NCBI GenBank assembly: GCA_036620675.1
Contig: JAZHEE010000067.1
Direction: 5' to 3' (one strand)
Length of the DNA stretch: 6,667 bases
From: Jejubacter sp036620675
GTDB taxonomy: Bacteria > Pseudomonadota > Gammaproteobacteria > Enterobacterales > Enterobacteriaceae
Shown here one piece after another: positions 1-5,137 of this stretch (the stretch's first letter is position 1; each line of letters starts with the position of its first letter). The notes under the pieces are model-generated. The model was given only the letters and a program-made list of their open reading frames with translations. It made no database searches and was not told where the DNA came from. The position numbers and the translations under genes were made by a program.

Positions 1-75
1 AACTGGGGGTGATGTTCCACTACGGAAAGCTGAATATGGCGTTCTGAGCCTTCCCACCATGATCGGGGAAGACCC
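1..75 (+). mobile_element. probable right end of an insertion sequence, truncated by the window
   Basis: The block ends abruptly at 75, in the middle of what should be a LexA box. Read inward from 75 on the minus strand, the terminus is GGGTCTTCCCCGATCATGG, which resembles the GG(C/G)TCTT-type ends I associate with ISL3-family elements (from memory, not checked). An open frame stops at 45-47, about 28 bases before the terminus, which is the usual spacing between a transposase stop and the right inverted repeat. A small dyad, CTTCCC at 50-55 and GGGAAG at 66-71, lies in this terminus. If the element makes 8-bp target duplications, the duplicated bases would be ATATAAAA at 76-83, exactly the spacer of the SOS box. 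The element identity is inferred; the other end lies outside the window. Confidence 0.35.
3..47 (+). CDS. C-terminal tail of an upstream protein, possibly a transposase
   Basis: Frame 3 is open from the window edge to the TGA at 45-47 and encodes LGVMFHYGKLNMAF. I do not recognise the family. Its position just inside a putative element terminus suggests the end of a transposase, but 14 residues are too few to prove it. The frame could also be chance. Confidence 0.25.
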   Translation: MGVMFHYGKLNMAF

Positions 76-90
76 ATATAAAAACAGGTA
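76..90 (+). promoter_or_regulatory. right half of a LexA (SOS) box upstream of umuD
   Basis: ATATAAAAACAG at 76-87 is identical to the right part of the E. coli umuDC SOS box (CTGT-ATATAAAA-ACAG). The left CTGT half is replaced by ACCC at 72-75. LexA binds as a dimer to both half-sites, so this remnant should bind weakly or not at all. The RBS AAGAGG follows at 95-100. No convincing -35 is visible upstream, so the present umuDC promoter is unclear. TATAAA at 77-82 could still act as a -10. Confidence 0.6.
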
Positions 91-106
91 TTTTAAGAGG
101 TATGCC

Positions 107-529
107 ATGATCCTTTTTGTCACTCCCGCATCTGAGCCAGCACTGTCAACCGCACCACTTTTCACAGAGCGCTGTCCGGCAGGTTTTCCGTCACCGGCCG
201 CAGACTATAAAGAAGACGAACTGGATCTGAATGCCTACTGTATCCGTCGCCCCAACGCGACCTATTTTGTCCGGGCCATTGGCGACTCGATGAAAGATAT
301 GGGCCTGCACTCCGGTGATTTAATGGTTGTCGACAAAGCTGAAAAACCCATGCAGGGGGATATTGTTATCGCGGAAACAGATGGCGAGTTCACCGTTAAA
401 CGCCTGCAGCTTAAACCCCGAATAGCCCTGCTGCCGATGAATCCCGCCTACCCTACCCTCTACCCGGAGGAACTGCAGATATTCGGCGTGGTGATGGCAT
501 TCATACATAAAACGCGGGGTACTAACTGA
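107..529 (+). CDS. umuD: UmuD-type SOS mutagenesis protein, self-cleaving Pol V subunit
   Basis: UmuD is a LexA-like (S24 peptidase) protein. On RecA-ssDNA filaments it cuts off its own N-terminus, and the UmuD' dimer joins UmuC to form DNA polymerase V. The 140-residue product is close to E. coli UmuD (139). The start was chosen at 107 because MILFVTPA matches the family N-terminus and AAGAGG lies 6 bases upstream; a longer in-frame start at 59 has no RBS and reads through the SOS box. Visible motifs are a cleavage site at Ala25-Gly26 in RCPAGFPSP, the nucleophile Ser61 in GDSM and the general-base Lys98 in FTVKRLQL, each one residue later than in E. coli. The site is Ala-Gly, as I recall for MucA and LexA, rather than Cys-Gly. 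Its stop overlaps the umuC start (TGATG), implying translational coupling. Confidence 0.95.
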   Translation: MILFVTPASEPALSTAPLFTERCPAGFPSPAADYKEDELDLNAYCIRRPNATYFVRAIGDSMKDMGLHSGDLMVVDKAEKPMQGDIVIAETDGEFTVKRLQLKPRIALLPMNPAYPTLYPEELQIFGVVMAFIHKTRGTN

Positions 530-1803
530 TGTTTGCGCTCGCTGATGTGAATTCTTTCTATGCGAGCTGTGAAAAGGTGTTTCGTCCTGACCTGCGTAAC
601 AGGCCTGTTGTGGTTCTCAGTAACAACGATGGTTGCGTCATCGCGCGCAGTGCCGAAGCGAAACGGCTGGGTATTAAAATGGGCGTCCCCTGGTTCCAGC
701 TGAAGGCAACTGAATTCCCGGAGCCAGTCATCACGTTCTCGAGCAATTACGAGCTCTATGCGTCTATGTCGAACAGGGTTATGTCTCATCTCGAGGAGCT
801 GGCGCCACGCGTGGAGCAGTACAGCATCGACGAGATGTTTCTGGACATTCGCGGTATAGACCGCTGCATTAATTTTGAGGACTTCGGCCAGCAGCTGCGC
901 GAGCACGTGCGCTCCGGTACCGGGCTGACAATCGGCGTCGGAATGGGGCCGACAAAAACGCTGGCTAAAAGCGCGCAATGGGCGTCGAAAGAGTGGCCAC
1001 AGTTCGGTGGAGTGCTTGCCCTGACGTCACATAATCCGAAGCGAACGGAGAAACTGCTCTCACTGCAGCCGGTGGAAGAAATCTGGGGAGTAGGTCGCAG
1101 GATCTCAAAGACGCTTAATTCGATGGGCATCACTACGGCACTGCAGCTGGCGCGCGCGAACCCTGTATTTATCAGGAAAAATTTCAACGTTGTGCTGGAG
1201 AGAACCGTCTGGGAACTCAACGGAGAAAGCTGTATTTCTCTTGAAGAAGCCCCTCCGCCGAAACAGCAGATTGTCTGCAGCAGGTCCTTTGGGGAGCGTG
1301 TCACGACATATGAAGCTATGCGCCAGGCCGTCTGTCAGTACGCTGAGCGTGCAGCTGAAAAGCTGCGCGGCGAGCGGCAGTTCTGCAGGCATATTGCTGT
1401 ATTTGTGAAAACGTCACCATTCACGGTGAACGAACCGTATTACGGGAATGTGGCCAGTGAGAAGTTGATGACTCCCACGCAGGATACCAGGGACATCATA
1501 GCCGCAGCAGTGAAAGCACTGGATCGGATCTGGGTGAATGGGCATCGATATGCAAAAGCGGGTTGCATGCTCAATGATTTCACTCCTGCCGGGGTTTCGC
1601 AGCTGAACCTATTTGACGATACTCAGCCCCGAAGCAACAGCAATCAGCTGATGAAAGTCGTGGACGGTATTAACCATTCGGGCAAGGGGAAAATATGGTT
1701 CGCCGGTCGGGGGATTGCCCCCGAGTGGCGGATGAAAAGGGAACTACTTTCGCCAGCTTATACGACACGCTGGGCAGATATTCCTGCAGCGAAATTGACT
1801 TGA
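529..1803 (+). CDS. umuC: UmuC-type Y-family DNA polymerase, catalytic subunit of Pol V
   Basis: UmuC is the catalytic subunit of error-prone translesion polymerase V (UmuD'2C). The product has 424 residues against 422 in E. coli and is collinear with it throughout. The palm metal ligands are Asp6 (DVNSFYASCE) and Asp101-Glu102 (YSIDEMFLD). SSNYELY at 71-77 is the conserved fingers/palm region and EEIWGVGRR near 183-191 is the helix-hairpin-helix region. Around 250-310 is the little-finger domain, and QLNLF at 358-362 is the beta-clamp binding motif, followed by the short C-terminal extension typical of UmuC (DUF4113-like). All catalytic residues are present and no frameshift is seen, so the enzyme should be active if expressed. 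Its stop codon lies inside the outermost BoxA of parS, and it is convergent with parB. A plasmid relative such as mucB, impB or samB is the alternative name. Confidence 0.95.
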   Translation: MFALADVNSFYASCEKVFRPDLRNRPVVVLSNNDGCVIARSAEAKRLGIKMGVPWFQLKATEFPEPVITFSSNYELYASMSNRVMSHLEELAPRVEQYSIDEMFLDIRGIDRCINFEDFGQQLREHVRSGTGLTIGVGMGPTKTLAKSAQWASKEWPQFGGVLALTSHNPKRTEKLLSLQPVEEIWGVGRRISKTLNSMGITTALQLARANPVFIRKNFNVVLERTVWELNGESCISLEEAPPPKQQIVCSRSFGERVTTYEAMRQAVCQYAERAAEKLRGERQFCRHIAVFVKTSPFTVNEPYYGNVASEKLMTPTQDTRDIIAAAVKALDRIWVNGHRYAKAGCMLNDFTPAGVSQLNLFDDTQPRSNSNQLMKVVDGINHSGKGKIWFAGRGIAPEWRMKRELLSPAYTTRWADIPAAKLT

Positions 1804-1882
1804 AATTGTGGCGATTTCACCTTGAAATTCTTAACATAAATAACTTAATTACAATAAGTTAGATATGAAATCGCCGTGGCGA
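1800..1882 (-). other. parS: parS centromere site of P1/P7 type
   Basis: Read on the minus strand, the site has the P1 parS layout as I remember it. The left arm has BoxB TCGCCA (1882-1877), five bases, then BoxA ATTTCAT (1871-1865). An AT-rich spacer of 36 bases follows. The right arm has BoxA ATTTCAA (1828-1822), inverted BoxA GTGAAAT (1820-1814), BoxB TCGCCA (1814-1809) and a last BoxA ATTTCAA (1806-1800). The right-arm core AATTTCAAGGTGAAATCGCC matches the P1 sequence I recall. The spacer should bind IHF to bend the arms together; AATAACTTAATTA at 1839-1851 fits the IHF consensus with two mismatches. As in P1, the site lies directly downstream of parB. It also overlaps the umuC stop, so it fills the whole convergent gap. 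Confidence 0.88.
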
Positions 1883-1884
1883 AA

Positions 1885-2859
1885 TTATTGACTCAAATTT
1901 CTATCAAGGACCTCGTTGATAGCTTTGTCCAGTTCATCCTGAACCACTTTTGACATACGGCTAAACTCATAAGTCAGCGTACGCCCTTTCACACGCTTGC
2001 GCGCGAACTTGTCCTTTTCTTCAAAGGTCCAGAGTGCGGAAATTACTGACTTTTCCTTAGGAGGCGGAGCTATCAATGCCTGAGAGGCCTGAGAAATCAA
2101 TTTCAGTATACTGGCTTTCTGTTCGTCTTCTGGTTGCTCGTAGTCACTCAAAATTGCATCATGCTGATCTGAGACAGACTGAATGAGCCCTTCAGACGTT
2201 AAGCCCTTTTCACTGAGTTTTTCATTAACCTCTAACAGAATTTTATAGTCACTAAACGACAGCTCAGACTGAACCGGGAACAGAGAAATCAATTCTTGCG
2301 GTACTGCTGCTGCCTGCAGTGCCCTGGTGACCTTAGCCTGGGATAACCCCTCCAGTTCAGCAATTTCCTTTTGATTGAATCCAGACTCTTTCAGAGCCAT
2401 CAATCTTAAGCCGATCTCCCGAAGGTTATGCTCTTTAGCTGTCTGGATATCTTTAGCCAGCTGGCGAGCTTCATCAGCTGATAAAAGTTCATCGGTAACC
2501 ATTACATCAAGGCCTGTACGAATATAAATCGCTGAGGCTCGCCGTCTTGAACCATCCAGTATCTCAATCCTTTCACCTTGCTGAATGCCAATACAGGGGA
2601 AGAACTGCTGAAACTTAATCGTCTGGATGATAGATTTCAGGGACTCCCTGGTCAGAGCAAGTTGATCTCTTCCGTTGGTTTCCTGGTTTACGAATGTCTT
2701 ACTTTCAACGTCCGATGCAGGTACCCGAGCAAACCTGAACGTTATCTTCCTGCCGGTTTTTAGGGTAAATACCTGACTTCTTTGGGTGTCAGTCATCTCG
2801 ACCATTGATGCCTGGGTATTTAACTGTCTGCCAATGGTTTTTCTTTTCTCATTCGACAT
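1885..2859 (-). CDS. parB: ParB, P1-type centromere-binding partition protein
   Basis: ParB binds parS, spreads on nearby DNA and stimulates ParA to segregate plasmid copies. The ATG at 2859 gives 324 residues (P1 ParB has 333). The in-frame GTG at 2862 would leave only 2 bases after GGAGGT (2870-2865), whereas the ATG leaves 5 and starts with MSNEKRKTIGRQLN, the P1-type N-terminus thought to contact ParA. ILDGSRRRASA at 100-110 corresponds to the CTP-binding region that reads GERR in chromosomal ParB, so it is a GSRR variant. The helix-turn-helix FNQKEIAELEGLSQAKVTRAL (161-181) should contact BoxA. The C-terminal part, about 275-324, matches the dimer domain that contacts BoxB in P1. It overlaps parA by one base (TGATG), so the two are translationally coupled. 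parS starts 2 bases past its stop codon. Confidence 0.93.
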   Translation of the reverse strand: MSNEKRKTIGRQLNTQASMVEMTDTQRSQVFTLKTGRKITFRFARVPASDVESKTFVNQETNGRDQLALTRESLKSIIQTIKFQQFFPCIGIQQGERIEILDGSRRRASAIYIRTGLDVMVTDELLSADEARQLAKDIQTAKEHNLREIGLRLMALKESGFNQKEIAELEGLSQAKVTRALQAAAVPQELISLFPVQSELSFSDYKILLEVNEKLSEKGLTSEGLIQSVSDQHDAILSDYEQPEDEQKASILKLISQASQALIAPPPKEKSVISALWTFEEKDKFARKRVKGRTLTYEFSRMSKVVQDELDKAINEVLDRNLSQ

Positions 2860-4064
2860 CACATACCTCCGTTAGTACGAATGAACTCAATGCGATCAAA
2901 TACGGCCTTCGCAAAGTCTTCCGCTGCTGATTTTGCGCTTTTAAGCGCCTCGGTGCTTCCATCATAGGTTGCTGGATTTGCGGAAATAACTGTGTCAAAA
3001 GTCTCCCCGCAGCGCTCGAAGCCATCCAGCCTCGGCAGAACCATGTCGAGCATATCGGCACCGAATACCTCTTTGGCCTGACTATGGCAAATTTTGTGAT
3101 CAGACTTGTTCAGGATTTTGGACATAAAACCGACATTTCCGATGAGATTGCAGGTGTGTCCGTCCTGTTCTATCGAATCAATAAGCGCAGGAAGGCTGGC
3201 TACAAACTTCAGGGATGAATGAAAATCAACCGTTGCCGGTGGAAGAGGGGTCAACATCAGGTCTGCCGCTCCGATGCAGTTTTTCAGGAACGCATCGAGG
3301 TGAGGACCACTATCAAGGAAGATAAAGTCGTAGTCATACCGGAGCTTGTCGATAATGTTCTCTTTAAGCACTGCATGAATATTTTGCCCTGGCAGATGTT
3401 CCTCACACAATCCCTTCCAGCCTTCAGCAAGGAATGCATCGTCAATGGAAGCGGGAATAACATCAACGCCCGGGATAATTGACGGCACGATGAAATCGGA
3501 CAGTAATTCTTCACGAGACACGTTCTGGAGCATGGCCTGAGCAGCCGTATTTTCAACCAGGCCCACTGAATTCTCATGGCTCAGGAACATTGTCAGAGAT
3601 GCCTGCGGATCGAAATCGATGGCCAGAATACGCAGGTCTTCGAACAGAAGCTGAGGATGAGCCCGAAAAGCATGGGATAATGAAGCGGTAGAAACTGTCT
3701 TGGAACCGCCACCTTTAAGGTTACATACAAAAATAGTGAAGGCTTTATCGAAGCGATCTCTGTACTTGGGTACTTTACGATGGAAATACAGATCGATGAC
3801 GTTCTGAATCGTCATCGCGTACTTCATCGTATTGCCGGAAGGTTTCTTTTTAAAAATGTAGCCACTGGCTTCCATTTCGGCCACAGCATACTCAACACTC
3901 CCTTTGCTGAGCTTAGGCAGCTTATATAGGGCGGCTTTGCTGTATTCCTGATAGAACTCGGTAAGCTTCAATTCCTCTTTTTGCTGGCGGATACTTTCGC
4001 TCAAGGAAGTTAGAAGTTTACCTGCACGTGTGGCGACTTTCCGTAACTGCTCAATATTTTCCAT
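2859..4064 (-). CDS. parA: ParA, P1-type partition ATPase and par operon repressor
   Basis: This is a type Ia ParA: a deviant-Walker ATPase that binds nucleoid DNA in the ATP form to move ParB-parS complexes, and represses its own operon in the ADP form. It has 401 residues (P1 ParA has 398). Residues 1-100 form the extended N-terminal winged-helix region that separates type Ia from shorter ParAs. The Walker A box is KGGGSKT at 117-123, with Lys122 at the same number as the essential lysine of P1 ParA. Gly120 stands where I recall Val in P1. Walker A' is ILAIDFDPQ (146-154) and Walker B is FIFLDSGPH (247-255, Asp251). The start has GAGG at 4074-4071, 6 bases upstream. The gene is divergent from the resolvase gene, and candidate operator repeats lie just upstream. 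Confidence 0.94.
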   Translation of the reverse strand: MENIEQLRKVATRAGKLLTSLSESIRQQKEELKLTEFYQEYSKAALYKLPKLSKGSVEYAVAEMEASGYIFKKKPSGNTMKYAMTIQNVIDLYFHRKVPKYRDRFDKAFTIFVCNLKGGGSKTVSTASLSHAFRAHPQLLFEDLRILAIDFDPQASLTMFLSHENSVGLVENTAAQAMLQNVSREELLSDFIVPSIIPGVDVIPASIDDAFLAEGWKGLCEEHLPGQNIHAVLKENIIDKLRYDYDFIFLDSGPHLDAFLKNCIGAADLMLTPLPPATVDFHSSLKFVASLPALIDSIEQDGHTCNLIGNVGFMSKILNKSDHKICHSQAKEVFGADMLDMVLPRLDGFERCGETFDTVISANPATYDGSTEALKSAKSAAEDFAKAVFDRIEFIRTNGGM

Positions 4065-4140
4065 TTATCACCTCATGACGTTTTTTGTCATTTTGAACAA
4101 AAAGAATCATGTTGCAAGAAATAATTCATAATATTTTGAT
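4065..4140 (-). promoter_or_regulatory. candidate par operon promoter and operator
   Basis: This AT-rich stretch precedes parA. A minus-strand promoter could use TTGCAA (4117-4112) and CAAAAT (4095-4090) with 16 bases between; the match is modest. Two dyads overlap it: TTGAACA at 4094-4100 facing TGTTGCAA at 4110-4117 (imperfect), and ATGAC at 4075-4079 facing GTCAT at 4087-4091 next to the RBS. P1-type ParA represses its operon by binding an inverted repeat over the promoter, so these are reasonable operators, but the assignment is inferred. Confidence 0.4.
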
Positions 4141-4230
4141 TTTGCTCTCACAGGAGGCACCGAAGATTAAATGGAGAAGAGGGCACTACGTCCACAATCA
4201 TTTTGTTGACCCACAGCGCAAACCGTAAGT

Positions 4231-4254
4231 CTGTTCAAAACTCGTTTTGAGCAG
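4231..4254. repeat. 24-base near-perfect dyad, possible res subsite
   Basis: The arms CTG-T-TCAAAAC and GTTTTGA-G-CAG are complementary at 10 of 11 positions around a central TC (one mismatch, 4234 with 4251). It lies in the parA/resolvase gap, about 155 bases before the resolvase start. No T-tract follows, so it is not an intrinsic terminator in either direction. Serine resolvases recombine at res sites made of two or three such dyads beside their own gene, so this is the most distant candidate subsite. An operator for an unknown regulator is the alternative. Confidence 0.45.
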
Positions 4255-4314
4255 GCGAGGGGTTGGACAAGCCCGTAGGGCGCGTCAGCATGCAACATTT
4301 GGGTATACCTCAGG

Positions 4315-4337
4315 TTCACCTATCTATAGTAGGTCAA
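4315..4337. repeat. imperfect dyad, possible res subsite
   Basis: ACCTA at 4318-4322 faces TAGGT at 4330-4334 across 7 bases, and the outer TT/AA at 4315-4316 and 4336-4337 extend the symmetry past one mismatch. It sits 3 bases before the next dyad. The palindrome GGTATACC at 4302-4309 is just upstream. Its place between the other two dyads suits a multi-subsite res region; the role is inferred. Confidence 0.35.
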
Positions 4338-4340
4338 TCC

Positions 4341-4367
4341 GTATCATTGTGACCATATTAATGATAC
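4341..4367. repeat. 27-base dyad before the resolvase gene, res subsite or operator
   Basis: GTATCATT (4341-4348) and AATGATAC (4360-4367) are perfect 8-base inverted arms around 11 bases. The total length is close to the roughly 28-base subsites of Tn3/gamma-delta-type res sites. It ends 42 bases before the resolvase ATG, where a resolvase would both recombine and repress its own gene. A weak promoter (TTGTGA at 4347-4352, CAATAA at 4371-4376) would run through it. Confidence 0.5.
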
Positions 4368-4409
4368 CATCAATAAAGAGACCACTTAAACGTAACCAGA
4401 AAGGTGAAA

Positions 4410-5030
4410 ATGCTCATTTTTGGCTACCTGCGTGCATCCACTTCTGGACAGGATGCATCCCGCGCAAAAAATGCACTGAAACAATTCGCCCGTCAGCATG
4501 GCCAACGCATCGCCGGATGGTACGTGGACAATGCCTCTGGTACCACGATGACCCGTCCGGAACTGTTACGCTTGCTGGATGATGCAGAGCCGGGGGATGC
4601 CATCCTGATTGAGCAGGTAGACCGACTCTCCCGTCTGGACGACGCGGGGTGGGAAATACTGCGAAAGCAAATCACCGATAAGCAGCTGGCCATCGTCAGT
4701 CTGGACCTGCCCACCAGTCATCTGGCTCTGGCCAGCGTCGTCGGCGATGATTTCACCCGCAGCATGCTGAAGGCCGTCAACGGCATGCTGCTGGATATGT
4801 TGGCCGCCATTGCCAGAAAAGACTACGAGGACCGGCGGAGACGCCAGGCGGAAGGTATCAGTAAGGCGAAAGCCGAAGGAAAATACCGGGGCAGGGTAGC
4901 CGATGCGCAAAAACATGAGCTGATACGTACGCTGCGCCTGACTCACGGAAAATCACTGCGTGAAACTGCCCGCCTGGCTGGCGTATCAAAAATGACAGTT
5001 ATCCGTGTCTGCAACAATGCTAAAGAGTAG
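4410..5030 (+). CDS. serine resolvase/invertase-family site-specific recombinase
   Basis: This small serine recombinase probably resolves plasmid multimers at res dyads in the upstream gap. The ATG at 4410 has AGAAAGG 5 bases before it and gives 206 residues; the in-frame GTG at 4404 lies inside that RBS. The catalytic N-domain starts GYLRASTSGQ, with nucleophile Ser10 and Arg8. Further active-site motifs are ASGTTMTRPEL (42-52) and IEQVDRLSRL (67-76), where Arg72 and Arg75 match Arg68 and Arg71 of gamma-delta. The long E-helix is about 115-145, a basic hinge (RRRRQAEGISKAKAEGKYRGR) follows, and the C-terminal helix-turn-helix KSLRETARLAGVSKMTVIRV (181-200) reads the DNA. All key residues are present, so it should be active. 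Family length and domain order are normal. Whether it acts as multimer resolvase or is a transposon remnant cannot be told from the gene alone, but no transposon ends were seen. Confidence 0.92.
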   Translation: MLIFGYLRASTSGQDASRAKNALKQFARQHGQRIAGWYVDNASGTTMTRPELLRLLDDAEPGDAILIEQVDRLSRLDDAGWEILRKQITDKQLAIVSLDLPTSHLALASVVGDDFTRSMLKAVNGMLLDMLAAIARKDYEDRRRRQAEGISKAKAEGKYRGRVADAQKHELIRTLRLTHGKSLRETARLAGVSKMTVIRVCNNAKE

Positions 5031-5058
5031 GGGCCCGTACCGTCCCGGAACGGCCCCC
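5030..5058. repeat. GC-rich hairpin immediately after the resolvase stop
   Basis: GGGGCC at 5030-5035 pairs with GGCCCC at 5052-5057, and CGT/ACG can extend it past a one-base bulge. It begins in the resolvase stop codon. No T-run follows (TAAAACAG), so it is a poor intrinsic terminator, though it could protect the mRNA 3' end. Confidence 0.35.
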
Positions 5059-5084
5059 GGTAAAACAGAAGGTACCAGGACCAC

Positions 5085-5113
5085 TGCTCCGGTATAATAC
5101 TGCCGGATGAGCA
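5085..5113 (+). promoter_or_regulatory. rpn promoter -10 inside a dyad
   Basis: TATAAT at 5093-5098 is a perfect sigma70 -10, 40 bases before the rpn ATG; the -35 region is poor (AGGTAC at a 17-base spacing). The -10 lies in the loop of an interrupted inverted repeat (TGC-TCCGG at 5085-5092 against CCGGA-tga-GCA at 5103-5113). This arrangement suits a repressor site, or a structured leader end. Confidence 0.45.
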
Positions 5114-5137
5114 CACTTAAACAAACGGAGACGCGGA

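Noticed and set aside
59..106. N-terminal extension of UmuD from the ATG at 59
   Set aside because: It has no RBS, reads across the SOS box remnant and the putative element end, and the family N-terminus matches the start at 107.
460..1392. Long minus-strand ORFs under umuDC
   Set aside because: They mirror the codon structure of well-supported umuD and umuC and show no RBS or domain.
1746..1755. An extra BoxB-like TCGCCA (ACTTTCGCCA) inside the 3' end of umuC
   Set aside because: It encodes the conserved LLSPAY segment of UmuC, lacks BoxA partners at the right spacing, and a hexamer recurs by chance (another lies at 4031-4036).
4171..4209. 12-codon ORF starting ATG at 4171 after AGGAGG
   Set aside because: The AGGAGG at 4152-4157 is 13 bases away, too far, and the peptide is too short to judge.
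4247..4582. 111-codon + strand ORF overlapping the resolvase start
   Set aside because: It is a different frame of the resolvase gene and of the dyad-rich gap, with no RBS or family-like sequence.
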